Shown piece by piece: positions 34,128-46,631 of a DNA stretch of 64,000 nt. The stretch is from NCBI GenBank assembly GCA_965153355.1, contig OZ231128.1, positions 19,964,001 to 20,028,000 of the forward strand, in the 5' to 3' direction. The translations under genes and the position numbers were made by a program. Within the stretch, counting starts at the first letter, position 1; each line of letters opens with the position of its first letter. The notes beneath the pieces were generated by a model. It was not told the DNA's origin. It saw only the letters and a program-made list of their open reading frames with translations, and made no database searches. This DNA comes from Flaccisagitta enflata (Eukaryota > Chaetognatha > Sagittoidea > Aphragmophora).

Positions 34128-37100
34128 CAAGTGCGATGCCACCCAGGAAGATGTTCAGAAGAGGTCAACTATTGCTAACGTGGTATGATTCATCCACAAG
34201 TGTAATTTTACAAAAGAACATGTTCAGAAGTGGTCAATTACTGCAGACGTGGTATGATTCATCCATAAGTGCAATGCTACCTGGGAGGATGTTTGGAAGA
34301 GGTCAATTACTGCTGATATGGTATGATTCATCCATAAGTGCAATGCTACCTAGGAGGATGTTCGGAAGAGGTCAACTAATACTGACATGGTATGATTCAT
34401 TCATAAGTGCAATGCTACCTGGGAGGATGTTTGGAAGAGGTCAATTACTGCTGATATGGTATGATTCATCCATAAGTGCAATGCTACCTGGGAGGATGTT
34501 CGGAAGAGGCCAACTGATGCTGACATGGTATGATTCATTCATAAGTGCAATGCCACCTGGGAGGATGTTTGGAAGAGGTCAATTACTGCTGACATAGTAT
34601 GATTCATCCATAAGTGCAATGCTACCTGGGAGGATGTTTGGAAGAGGTCAATTACTGCTGACATAGTATGATTCATCCATAAGTGCAATGCTACCTGGGA
34701 GGATGTTTGGAAGAGGTCAATTACTGCTGATATGGTATGATTCATCCATAAGTGCAATGCTACCTGGGAGGATGTTTGGAAGAGGTCAATTACTGCTGAC
34801 ATGGTATGATTTATTCATAAGTGCAATGCTACTTGGGAGGATGTTCGGAAGAGGTCAACTAATACTGACATGGTATGATTTATCCATGAGTGCGATGCTA
34901 CCTGGGAGGATGTTTGGAAGAGGTCAATTACTGCTGACATGGTATGATTCATCCATAAGTGCGATGCTATCTGGGAGGATGTTCGGAAGAGGTCAACTAA
35001 TGCTGACATGCTATGATTCATCCATAAGTGCAATGCTACCTGGGAGGATGTTCGGAAGAGGTCAACTGATGCTGACATGGTATGATTCATCCATAAGTGC
35101 AATGCTACCTGGGAGGATGTTCGGAAGAGGTCAACTGATGCTGACATGGTATCATTCATCCATAAGTTTAATGCTACCTGGGAGGATGTTTGGAAGAGGT
35201 CAACTGATGCTGACATGATATGATTCATTCATAAGTTCAATGCTACCTGGGAGGATGTTCGGAAGAGGTCAACTGATGCTGACATGGTATGATTCATCCA
35301 TAAGTGCAATGCTACCTGGGAGGATGTTCGGAAGAGGCCAACTAATGCTGATATGGTATGATTCATACATAAGTACCATGCTACCTGGGAGGATGTTTGG
35401 AAGAGGTCAATTACTGCTGACATGGTATGATTTATTCATAAGTGCAATGCTACTTGGGAGGATGTTCGGAAGAGGTCAACTAATACTGACATGGTATGAT
35501 TTATCCATAAGTGCAATGCTACCTGGGAGGATGTTCGGAAGAGGTCAATTACTGCTGACATGGTATGATTCATCCATAAGTGCGATGCTATCTGGGAGGA
35601 TGTTCGGAAGAGGTCAACTAATGCTGACATGCTATGATTCATTCATAAGTGCAATGCTACCTGGGAGGATGTTCGGAAGAGGTCAACTGATGCTGACATG
35701 GTATGATTCATCCATAAGTGCAATGCTACCTGGGAGGATGTTTGGAAGAGGTCAACTGATGCTGACATGATATGATTCATTCATAAGTTCAATGCTACCT
35801 GGGAGGATGTTCGGAAGAGGTCAACTGATGCTGACATGGTATGATTCATCCATAAGTGCAATGCTACCTGGGAGGATGTTCGGAAGAGGCCAACTAATGC
35901 TGATATGGTATGATTCATACATAAGTACAATGCTACCTGGGAGGATGTTCAGAAGAGGTCAATTACTGCTGACAAGGTATGATTCATCCATAAGTGCAAT
36001 GCTACATGGGAGGATGTTTGGAAGAGGCCAACTAATGCTGACATGGTATGATTCATCCATAAGTGCAATGCTACCTGGGAGGATGTTCAGAAGAGGTCAA
36101 TCACTGCTGACATGGTATGATTCATCCATAAGTGCGATGCTACCTGGGAGGATGTTCGGAAGAGGTCAATTACTGCTGACATGGTATGATTCATCCATAA
36201 GTGTGATGCTACCCGAGAGGATGTTTGGAAGAGGTCAATTACTGCTGACATGGTATGATTCATCCATAAGTGCAATGCTACCTGGGAGGATGTTCCGAAG
36301 AGGTCAATTACTGCTGACATGGTATGATTCATCCATAAGTGCAATGCTACCTGGGGTGATGTTCGGGAGAGGTCAACTAATACTGACATAGTATGATTCA
36401 TCCATAAGTGCAATGCTACCTGGGAGGATGTTCGGAAGAGGCCAACTAATGCTGACATGGTATGATTCATCCATAAGTGCAATGCTACCTGGGAGGATGT
36501 TTGTAAGAGGTCAATTACTGCTGATATGGTATGATTCATCCATAAGTGCAATGCTACCTGGGAGGATGTTCGGAAGAGGTCAATTACCGCTGACATGGTA
36601 TGATTCATCCATAAGTGCAATGCTACCTGGGAGGATGTTCGGAAGAGGTCAATTACTGCTGACATGGTATGATTCATCCATAAGTGCAATGCTACCTGGG
36701 AGGATGTTCGGAAGAGGTCAATTACTGCTGACATGGTATGATTCATCCATAAGTGCAATGCTACCTGGGAGGATGTTCGGAAGAGGTCAATTACTGCTGA
36801 CATGGTATGATTCATCCATAAGTGCAATGCTACCTGGGAGGATGTTCGGAAGAGGTCAACTAATGCTGACATGGTATGATTCATCCATGAGTGCGATGCT
36901 ACCTGGGAGGATGTTCGGAAGAGGCCAACTAATGCTGACATGGTATGATTCATCCATAAGTGCAATGCTACCTGGGAGGATGTTCGGAAGAGGTCAAATG
37001 ATGCTGACATGGTATGATTCATCCATAAGTGCAATGCTACCTGGGAGGATGTTCGGAAGAGGTCAATTAATGCTGACATGGTATGATTCATCCATAAGTG

Positions 37101-37616
37101 CAATGCTACCTGGGAGGATGTTCGGAAGAGGCCAACAAATGCTGACATGGTATGATTCATCCATAAGTGCAATGCTACCTGGGAGGATGTTTGTAAGAGG
37201 TCAATTACTGCTGACATGGTATGATTCATCCATAAGTGCAATGCTACCTGGGAGGATGTTCGGAAGAGGTCAATTACTGCTGACATGGTATGATTCATCC
37301 ATAAGTGCAATGCTACCTGGGAGGATGTTCGGAAGAGGTCAATTACTGCTGACATGGTATGATTCATCCATAAGTGCAATGCTACCTGGGAGGATGTTCG
37401 GAAGAGGTCAAATGATGCTGACATGGTATGATTCATCCATAAGTGCAATGCTACCTGGGAGGATGTTCGGAAGAGGTCAATTACTGCTGACATGGTATGA
37501 TTCATCCATAAGTGCAATGCTACCTGGGAGGATGTTCGGAAGAGGTCAACTAATGCTGACATGGTATGATTCATCCATAAGTGCGATGCTACCTGGGAGG
37601 ATGTTCGGAAGAGGCC
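34128..37616. repeat. 69-bp satellite array, about 50 units
   Basis: Head-to-tail 69-bp units containing GCAATGCTACCTGGGAGGAT, GTTCGGAAGAGGTCAA and GACATGGTATGATTCATCCA. The first two units are the most diverged, and homogeneity rises to the right. Blocks of eight, nine and ten units are duplicated: identical rare variants recur at 34801/35422 (621 bp), at an offset of 552 bp, and at 36497/37187 (690 bp). Because 69 is a multiple of 3 and the unit lacks stops in one frame per strand, frames of 406 codons (+, 36413-37633) and 495 codons (-, 37574-36087) remain open. No start context, intron or flanking gene supports translation. Confidence 0.95.
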
Positions 37617-37695
37617 AACAGGGAGGCGGATGAAATTGATGCTAGTCTGAATCGGATGTAAGAGCCGCCAGCAAGATGAGGAAATCTAATTGACC

Positions 37696-37796
<101 letters not shown>

Positions 37797-37799
37797 TGG

Positions 37800-38250
37800 A
37801 CTAACGGACGGACAAACGGATGGACCGACATTCCATAGTGAACAGTGGCATGTTAGCGACTTGAGAGGGGTGAGCTAGGTGGCTAGAAAAGTACCACCAT
37901 ATTCGTAATGCAAATCAATTTGTGTAAATTAGGAAAAAATTCAGTAAATCAATGCATTTTATCGGACATTCAAAACCGGAAATATCAAGCACTGTCCATC
38001 TGTCTATCTATTATCTATGCCCTTGTAACCTTACTTCAATCCAAATGACTGTCCATCTGTCTATCTATTATTCATGCCCTTGTAACCTTACTTCAATCTT
38101 AATGGGGGTTAAAATTGATTCTCACTACCTTCATCTGATCTCACCATCGGGCGGCAAAAAAAAAAAAAAAAAGATTACCTTGGTTTAGATTTTTCACTTT
38201 CGAGCGAAATTTCAAAGCGAAATTGAAGAACGATTTTCTCCGATCGCGCA
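37800..38250. other. No gene; a 55-bp direct duplication
   Basis: ACTGTCCATCTGTCTATCTA through CCTTGTAACCTTACTTCAAT occurs at 37990-38040 and again at 38048-38098. Confidence 0.6.
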
Positions 38251-38251
38251 A

Positions 38252-38252
<1 letters not shown>

Positions 38253-38312
<60 letters not shown>
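38253..38312. repeat. (CT)n microsatellite
   Basis: About 30 CT units. Short open stretches flank it on the minus strand, but no exon could be established. Confidence 0.92.
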
Positions 38313-38316
<4 letters not shown>

Positions 38317-38723
38317 AATTTTACTTCTGAAAATGTGTTTTTCCTTTGCATTGTTTTAATATACAATAAACCGCCAAGAGCCTGTAGATCATGAAACAGA
38401 AAAAAAAGAAGAAGAAATACCGTCTCCTCAAACGTCATAAACGATTTCAGATTGTCTAATTCGCCGTTGACGCGCACGACCGAAAAACGGTGTTAAGATA
38501 AGTTGTTACATTTTGAAAACGTTATTTCAAAAATGCATGCGGAGAATCCATCTGCCATTTATCAAACATTCATCAGCCATTCATTGACAATTCATTGGCC
38601 TTCCTTTGATCAAATTGATCATTACCATTCATCATCTTCTCATCAGCTTATCAATAACAATATCATGCTGTCTACTCACGCGACAGTCACGTTTTAAAGC
38701 AGTTTTTTCTTCACTCCATGTTT

Positions 38724-39027
38724 TTAGTCGCGTGCACGCGACTCTATAACCCGTTATGTCTGTCGGATGGTTGGTCCGTCGGTCCATCCTTGTTAGCTTT
38801 TTTGGCGTTACGGATGGTTTTTGCGTTACTGCTCCTACCCAAATGCTTGGATGAGCGTTTTTCATCGCTGCCCCTGCCCACCCACACGCGACTTCGGTAG
38901 CCGTGTATCCGGCCTTGTTTCTGTAGCAACAATCTGGGACATTCTTAATCACGTGACTTCGGAAAAAGTCACTGCCCCGGCCCAACCGCACGCGACGATA
39001 GTTGCCGTGTATTCAGCCTTGTTTCCT
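38724..39027 (+). mobile_element. Family B element plus a second partial tail
   Basis: Palindrome AGTCGCGTGCACGCGACT at 38726-38743, GGTTGGTCCGTCGGTCC, then CACGCGACTTCGGTAGCCGT and ATCCGGCCTTGTTT at about 38885-38921. A second tail-like piece (CACGCGACGATAGTTGCCGT ... GCCTTGTTTCC) ends at 39027. Confidence 0.78.
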
Positions 39028-39242
39028 CACTACTCAAGCTAACCAAATTTCCAACTTTGAGCCTCTGATTCTGTTGCTCATAATCGCAATTACCGCTTCC
39101 TATTGGACGGAAATCTAGTTGGCGGATCGTGTTTTTGGTATCCCTCTACTCAATTTACATGATATGGAGAGATGAGTTTTTTTTTAAACTCATTCATCTT
39201 TGTTTTTGAAGTTTCATTAGAATGCAAAATCCCTTGCGTTGT
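39028..39242. other. No gene seen
   Basis: Unique AT-rich sequence. Confidence 0.35.
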
Positions 39243-39478
39243 TACTGCTATCTTCACAAATAAAATCTTCCCACCTCAAAACAAGCATATACTTTGAAAA
39301 TGTGCTGCTGGTAGACAAACAAAGCTATTAACCCCAGATTGGTCCCATTTTAATGAGTTCAAACAACTCTTTCAAATGGGACCTATCTGGTTGTCTTAGC
39401 TTTATTCGTTTAGGAGCAACACTCTTCCATAGTTGATGGTAATTATCAGGTGGGAAGATTTTTTTTGTGAAGATAGTA
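39243..39478. mobile_element. 236-bp hairpin MITE
   Basis: TACTGCTATCTTCACAAATA / TTTTTTGTGAAGATAGTA ends; inner arms CTTCCCACCT / AGGTGGGAAG and GATTGGTCCCATTTTAATGA / CAAATGGGACCTATC. Probably flanked by TA. Confidence 0.75.
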
Positions 39479-39479
39479 A

Positions 39480-40730
39480 AATATTAATGGTCAGGATTCC
39501 CCGTTGTATCCTTAATAAAGCAAAAAATATATCAATTCCAATTTTTTACATAGGGGTACCAACAAGGGTGCAGAATCAAAGCATAATGTTTATTTTGTAA
39601 GAACTTTGGCCCAAATCAATTAGAAACATTTTTTTGTGCACTAAATAGAAACTATCAAGTATCACAAGCCAGTTTGTACAGATCATTGATATAAGTTCAC
39701 GATTAATGAAATAACTCAAATAAGTGGTCAATCTTGGATGTTCTTTTCTTTGTTCATTTTACATTTCTTGGATATGCAACTGCATGAACTGCTTTTTGGT
39801 CGATTGGTCAGTCTGTTGGTTGGTCACAAAGTCGCTTCTATCGTTCTCAAAGTACTATCCTGCTCAAATAAAGAGTTCTCATGAAAGAATTAAAAATTCA
39901 GATATTTATTTTCAAATATTGATCGGCAAAACCTCGGAGTGTATTTTGGCACCAACTATTGCTTGTACGTATACTGATTGTTATGGTCTCATACAACAGG
40001 ATCATTTATTTGTGTGTGACTTGTTTCTCAACTTTTTTTTTTTACATTTCTGAAAAGTTTGCATTTTTTGTTATAAAACCAAAAAAATTTAAGAAAATGA
40101 GATGTTCTTGGTTGCAAATAGAAATTCTTGTGCTACAATGAAATTTGCAATAAATAGTTAAAAGTATCTTACTAAAACCTTGAAGAAACATGATTTCAAA
40201 ATTTACTGAATATCTAGAAATGAACAAAACATTCAAAAATCAATATACTCACCCATCTAAGTTTGGGTACGACCTAATTACAGTGGTTAATGAATATCAA
40301 AACTTTTGGATAAATAATTTTTATGCAGAAAACAAGACTCATGTCCTTAATGCTACTAGGGGATAAAGTTTAGCGTTGACATCTGGTATTGACAGGGATA
40401 GTCAATTCAGCAAAAGTTAAATCTAATTAAAAAAAAAAGAACTATGGGTGTCCAGCGCCCTAGTGGCTACCCCTCTTTTCAATTAGAAATTGGGGAAGGG
40501 GAAAAATTTTTCTCTTTCTGCTGTCAAGTCTAAACAAAGAGCTACAGAGCTCTACTTTATCACTTTTTTGCAGGGCTCTCTAATGGTCAGCCATTTTCAT
40601 GTTATTCTCTAAAATAAATTGCCCAAAATATAAGAAAACATGCCAGACTCTTTATTTGAACAAGATAGTACCCCTCCTGGATCTCAAAAAAGTGATTTCA
40701 AAAAGTTCTTTGTCAAACTATCCCTCTTAG
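39480..40730. other. No gene seen
   Basis: AT-rich, only chance ORFs. No repeat recognised. Confidence 0.4.
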
Positions 40731-40734
40731 GCCT

Positions 40735-40860
40735 AATCAGTTCTCTCAGGCCTCACACGTACCATCTCTAAGGTTGCTGCCCTTTTCTCATCTATTCACT
40801 TAACCGTATTGCAATGAGCAGGGCAACGGGTATCGGCCGTAGCGCTGACCATGTGCGAAC
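40735..40860. mobile_element. Family A tail fragment
   Basis: TCAGTTCTCTCAGGCCTCAC (core unit) and GAGCAGGGCAACGGGTATCG ... GCTGACCATG, the long-tail end of family A, without the other arm. Confidence 0.6.
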
Positions 40861-41022
40861 CTAAAAAGAGTGTTTCCCATCCATTTTCTTTAGCGTCGGT
40901 CTTAACGCTGGGGACGTATGTTGTCCTACGGCCATGCCATATATGGTATCCAATGTTTGGTAACAGTCATGTTAGTCCCAGCTCCCCTAAAGTCCAACAT
41001 GAACGCCCTCTACGAGACGGCG

Positions 41023-41025
<3 letters not shown>

Positions 41026-41056
<31 letters not shown>
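41026..41056. repeat. Short (GA)n tract
   Basis: About 15 GA units. The surrounding 40861-42040 holds no supported gene. Confidence 0.85.
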
Positions 41057-41058
<2 letters not shown>

Positions 41059-42040
41059 ACAGGGACACAATCTCTATCATATTCATTGTTACTTTTTATT
41101 CTGTCAAAATTATTCGATTTTTTCTTTCACTTTTTTCCTTTTCTTTTTTTTTTATTGTTCTGAACTTGCCGAATATTTTATTTTCGCGCATCAAGTTGAT
41201 TCGCAATTGAAATTAGGTCAGTGGCAGTCAGATCACACGGCCAATTATTGACTAACGAGCTACAACTGTGTAATTTTCAAATAAAGTAGATATTTCTTGT
41301 TTAAAAAGTACGGAAACATTTATTTTTGTTCAATCCGTCCTCATGTTTTGAATGTGATGGGAAAGAAGTAATTTGTATGTCAACCGGCATTGCTTCATTT
41401 GTTCATCCTCTGGTCGTTGCGTCAAGACAACAGTGATTTCGTTCATACTAGCCTAACAGGAAGACGCTCAAACAGACAGTTGAACCAGCCGACGTATAAA
41501 GCGACTTATATAGTTGCGTGCAAATGATCATTATATGGTGGTTTTGGAGATGTCCGCTTTGTGTGTCTATCCATCTATACGGCAATCCATTATGCGTCCG
41601 TCCCTCTTACCATCCATCAATCTATCCATCAGTCAATCTATTGTCCATTGTCTTGCTAGCCTCCTTTCATTGAGGCCGATTACTTGGCCAATAAAAACGA
41701 AGTCGTTCGCGCGTGGGTGTGGAGAGTAATGCGAGTGGGCAGGGTCTCTTACACATGGGCAGTGGCTAAGATGCTCACAATCATTTCAGTCGATTATAAG
41801 TCATAGAGCACATTTGGTTCAGATAGACGAACGTAGCAGCCCGCTAAACCTGCTGGATAATGCAAATTTGGATCATCTCCGCATGGAGCACTCCTCGGGG
41901 GAAGTTAGGAAAAATACCCAGTCATAATGGGCTTGGGCTTGGGCCTGGGGGTTAAAATCCTTCCTGTACATTTTCCATGGAATATGCGGGGGGTAGCTGC
42001 CTCAATTCATACGTTTCCCAGGGCTGAATTTCTCTTGTTC

Positions 42041-43223
42041 ATCTGTATTAGTACTCGAACTAGCAGGCAATTTGCTAGCAGAGCTGCTAGCAGAAATCCC
42101 AATTGCTCTGCTAGCATAAATTTTTTTGCTGCTAGCAGAAAATAGCAGAAATTTCAAGCCTTTTTTAGGGATTTTTACGTAAATATTAAAACGAATTTCA
42201 TCACAAATTTTTTTTTTTTTTTATAAGAAAACAATACTGCTTCTCCCAAAATCTTACATTGGGAACCATTGTTTTAAAGAAAGTAAATACAATAAAGCCT
42301 AGAGTCATTTTTGTATTAAGGTTAACCATTTTGCACAATTGTTACGAGAGCAAAATAGAAGGAGTCATAAAGACTATTTTATACAGGGCAGCATCAACAA
42401 ATCATCACGAGAGAATTAGTAGATCATTGTCACATCATTTGATGAATTAGTGATTTGATCATTTCAAATGGAAAAAAAAATTATCTCTCTTTCCTAATAA
42501 TTGAATTCAATCTTGAAACATTAGGATCAACAAAATAGACAGTTTACTAAACCACTATCAACTTACCTATCATTTTATACTACAATCCATAGAGAGTCCA
42601 AAACTATCGCTACTCAGATGTTGGGGTACTTTTGGTGTGTATAAAAAATAATTGTTTTCCAATTTTTGATTATCTTGAATTGCTTGAATCAAAATCTAAA
42701 TTTCTATAGCCAGTTAAACTTACATCGATCATATAAATTGCGTTGTCTTCTTGCTCTTAGCTTAAATCTATTCAATACTTATCTTCTGTAAACAAACATT
42801 TATTTTTCTTATTTCAAAGATATGCTTGATTGATTATTAATTTTTACAATCATGAGTTTCGTTCATAACTAAATTCAGTCTTAAATTGCATCAATAGCAT
42901 GATCTAGCTATATGAAGAATGATGAAAGTAGGAGTGACTCTTTTAGTATCACCTTTCACCATTTTCAGATGATTTCCCAGATGATTTTTTGTCAATAGAA
43001 TGAAATATATCCTTCAATCAATATAATGTTCATAGAATTATACAAAAACGTTTGAATTTTACTCCTTAACACATGTTTCCTCTATTGGTGCCTTCCGATC
43101 TGGTTATAAACTATTACATCTATAACTGCTACTTTGTGCTAGCAGTGCTAGCAGAAATATTTCAAAAATGCTATCTGCTAGCAGTAGAAAATATCCACTG
43201 CTAGTTCGAGTACTAATCTGTAT
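42041..43223. mobile_element. hAT-like non-autonomous element with 8-bp target duplication
   Basis: Element 42049-43215 (1167 bp) with perfect 18-bp terminal inverted repeats TAGTACTCGAACTAGCAG / CTGCTAGTTCGAGTACTA, bordered by the direct repeat ATCTGTAT (42041-42048 and 43216-43223). An 8-bp duplication and TAG...CTA ends are the hallmark of the hAT superfamily. Subterminal GCTAGCAG motifs cluster at both ends (about 42058-42145 and 43140-43195), as transposase-binding motifs often do. No transposase ORF. Confidence 0.9.
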
Positions 43224-44040
43224 GAAATGTACAACTTAAAGCAAAAATGTTTGTTTGAAGAAAATTCGTTAGTAATATATAATACAAGTCTTTCAAAAAT
43301 TGTTGAATATTCTTAACAAGTAAAATGCAAAAGAATAAATTCCTGTAAAGCAAATGCTTCCACTCATATACTATACGTACAAATCCAAGCTCAGGCTATG
43401 ACGCTTTACTTAGTGATTAAAGAAGTGGTTATCAGAAACCTTTGGAATAGTATGAAATGTAAACAAACAAGATCATTTTGAGCTTTATACCTCATTAAGA
43501 GAATTTTTACAGGCTTTAAAATAAAATCTGAATGGGACCTGGCTTTTTTTTTGGGGGGGGGGCGATTTCTCTGTAAGTCCTTCTGTCTTTTAAAGAGTCT
43601 GTAAGTCCTTCTGTCCTTACGTCTTTTTTTATCACATTCCCTAAAGACAATTACGATTCGTCCGTCTACAATTTGTACAAGTCTGAATGTCTCCAACTCA
43701 TCTGTCCCCTGAAAAAGAAAAAAAAACATTTCCGTGCGTGCGTCAATTCGAATGTTGATAAAGTCACTTCACTATGTTTGTCGGTCAGTTCGTCAGCATT
43801 GGCGTTCACAGGCGTTTCACTGATCCTGCCAAAGTGAATGTATCAGTAACTCTCTGCGTTTCTGGCCCTTTAACTACGGTACAACACTTTAAGGCATTCA
43901 TTAAGTTTACAGTCAATCCTAAGAAAACCAGTTCTAAACATTATCTACTGACTTCACATGACATTCAAATGACATTCACTAGGATACATTCATTTCATCC
44001 ATCAAAATTACTGCATTGTAAAATTCGTAACTCCATAAAT
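43224..44040. other. No gene seen
   Basis: No supported ORF. A T/G-rich stretch (43540-43620) has a small duplicated TCTGTAAGTCCTTCTGTC phrase. Confidence 0.4.
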
Positions 44041-44043
44041 CAC

Positions 44044-44091
44044 TGACCTCTCTCTCTGTCTTTCTCTCTGTCTCTGTCTCTCTGTCTGTCT

Positions 44092-44155
<64 letters not shown>
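44044..44155. repeat. (CT)n microsatellite with CTGT interruptions
   Basis: CT/CTGT repeats; pure CT from about 44097. Confidence 0.92.
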
Positions 44156-44157
<2 letters not shown>

Positions 44158-44465
44158 ATTCATTAACGTGCGTGCGGCACTAACTCTAAGCTCGCAATAT
44201 TCAACGATCATTTTCATGGTCACTCCGTAAATATCATAATATGACATGTCATGGTCAAGCATGAGTGTGAGCTGAGGAGCAAAATTGGCATTGAAAGCTT
44301 ATTTTTTAGAAATTCAATTGCAAAAACTGTCCACATTTATCTTAAGATGAGAACAATTTACTGATTAGCTGATTGGTCAGGCCGGCAATCAGTCAAACGT
44401 CTTCATTTGCGTGTCTTTGAGCGATTTGTCTCAAAAGTTGCGGGTTAGCGTCTCCATAAAAAGCG

Positions 44466-45420
44466 TCAGATGGTCAGCAATACCCATTGCCCATTGCCAG
44501 TGTTATTCAAAATGTGGTGGTGAGAGGAGCAGTGATCAACAGGTTGCCCAAGGGCAATACGTTGTCAGCGATACCCGTTGCCCTGCTTTGCATGCTTGTG
44601 AATTGGAGTGAGAGGAAGCAGGGCAGCAGCCTTAAAGGGGACAAAGTCCTGTAGAACACAGGGGGACTTTCGTTTGTCTGTTTGTTCGTTCGTTCGTTCA
44701 TTTGTTTGTTCGTTCGTTCGTTCGTTCGTTCGTTCGTTCGTTCGTTCGTTCGTTCGTTCGTTCGTTCATTCGATCATTTGTTTGTTTGTTTGTTTGTTTG
44801 TTTGTTTGTTTGTTTGATCGTTTGTTTGTTCGTTCGTGCGTTCATTTGTTCGTTCATGCATTCATCCATCCGCCCTCCCGGCCCTCTCAGGCCTAGAATC
44901 TGCCCTCTCAGGACTGAAATATGCCCTCTCAGAGCTGAAATCTGCCCTCCTAGTCCTTGAATCTGATTGCGTGAATTTTGGGCCTGAGAGGACAGATTTC
45001 AAGGCCTGAGAGGGCAGATTCAAGGCCTGAGAAGGCAGATTTCAGACCTGAGAGGGCAGATTCAAGGCCTGAGAGGGCAGATTCAAGGCCTGAGAGGGCA
45101 GATTCAAGGCCTGAGTGGGCCAATTTCAGGCCTGAGAAGGCAGATTCAAGGCCTGAGAGGGCAGATTCAAGGCCTGAGAGGGCAGATGCAAGGCCTGAGA
45201 GGGCAGATGCAAGGCCTGAGAGGCCAGATCTGGGGCCTGAGAGGGCAGATTCAAGGCCTGAGAGGGCAGATTTCAGGCCTGAGAGGGCAGATTTTGGGCC
45301 TGAGAAGGTAGATTTTGGGCCTGAGGGGGCAGATTTCAGGTCTGAGAGGGCCTGGGGGGGACAAACGGACAGACAGACAAACGAAAGTCCCCCTGTGTTC
45401 CCCCCCTTGACCAAAAAGCA
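44466..45420. mobile_element. Family A element, copy with (CGTT)n and 21-bp core repeats
   Basis: Tail GATGGTCAGCAATACCC and GTCAGCGATACCCGTTGCCC; arm GGACAAAGTCCTGTAGAACA, CAGGGGGACTTTCG. Then a (CGTT)n tract at about 44685-44775, TTTG repeats, and a tandem array of 21-bp units GGCCTGAGAGGGCAGATTCA(A) from 44983 to 45350. The right arm CGAAAGTCCCCCTGTGTTCC is cut short at about 45400. Open frames through it on both strands come from the 21-bp period. Confidence 0.8.
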
Positions 45421-45429
45421 GCCGAAGAC

Positions 45430-45815
45430 CTTTGCGCTTGGATAGGAATATCTAGACTGGGGTCTGAGATTTGATTCTGGAGCCTGAGATTTGAGCCTGG
45501 AGGCTAAGATCTAGGCCTTAAGACTGGGATCTGAGCCTTGAGGATGGGATTTGTGCCTTGAGGCTGAGGTTTGAGCTATAAGGGATTTGAGCTTCAAGGC
45601 TGAAATTTGAGCCCCAAGGCGGAAATCTTTGTCTCAACACTGGAATTTGAGCCTCAACACGGGATTCAAGCCTCGAGGCTGAAATTTGAGCCTCAGCAGT
45701 GATATGAGCCTCGAAGGGAGTGATGTATGGAGAAAGAGAAGGATGAGGAAAGATTTTCCATATGTTTAACAGCAAATGTCGTCAGCGCCTTCGGGCCGCT
45801 GCCCAAAAACTCAGT
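45430..45815. repeat. Diverged family-A core repeats and end fragment
   Basis: About 24-bp units of TTTGAGCCTCGAGGCTGAAA type, then GCCTTCGGGCCGCTGCCCAA at about 45788-45810, the short end of family A. Confidence 0.6.
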
Positions 45816-46040
45816 CCGACCGTTGGTCCATCCGTAATGCAAAAATTGAAGCAGTATTAAAACGCTGATTTTTGCCCGTTTCCACCTGTTGCGACTTGAA
45901 ACCTACTCACTGGCCAAAATGTGGTCTTGCATAATGCATACTATGCAATTGCATGGATGGCCTTGTTTTCTTTTCAATTTTTTCTATATTTTTTTTACAA
46001 TAATCTATCGATTTTCATCTGTTTCATCTTCGGTTACACT

Positions 46041-46047
<7 letters not shown>

Positions 46048-46135
<88 letters not shown>

Positions 46136-46290
46136 CGTTCATCTCCCATTTGAGCCATCAAACTTGATATTGAGATCGAGCGGAGACATTCACGCGTAAA
46201 ATAAGACTCAGCGTGCATTGGATTGTATTCAATACTTTGCTGATTAAGATAAAGCGCTTCGGAAGAAACAATAACGCGTGTCTGTCTGTC

Positions 46291-46368
<78 letters not shown>
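46048..46368. repeat. Two (CT)n microsatellites
   Basis: CT tracts at about 46045-46131 and 46297-46368, separated by unique DNA. Confidence 0.95.
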
Positions 46369-46370
<2 letters not shown>

Positions 46371-46631
46371 GGCCTGACACACCCTGACCTCATTCAAAAT
46401 TTAAAAAAAAAATGAAAAGACGACTGATTTTAATGAATTTGTCTAATGAAAAATCCAGGTGACGCCGTGCCGGTCCACAGGACTGGTGTCATAGAAAGGC
46501 GACCGCGGACGTGCAGTACCTTCCGAGCAATCCTGGCTAAAACTGGAGGATTGATTTTTGTTACTTTAATTTCAATTCCCTAACCTAATCAGAGGAATTT
46601 TTGATAATTGTAAAATTGATGTATTTTACTA

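Noticed and set aside
34128-37616. CRISPR array
   Set aside because: Units are contiguous 69-bp repeats without unique spacers, and the genome is eukaryotic. The same holds for the 37-bp and 21-bp arrays.
36087-37633. 406- and 495-codon open frames as genuine genes
   Set aside because: Both strands are equally open because the 69-bp unit is a multiple of three without stops. No introns, promoter, or non-repeat domain are visible. Kept as a satellite, with coding left as a testable question.
43774-44046. 90-codon frame starting FVGQFVSIGVHRRFTDPAK
   Set aside because: Its first part is a GTCGGTCAGTTCGTCAGC stretch typical of the dispersed families, and the rest shows no domain or splice support.
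44950-45445. Two overlapping 155-codon frames rich in RPERADSRPE and SALSGLE
   Set aside because: Translations of the 21-bp core array of a family A element on opposite strands.
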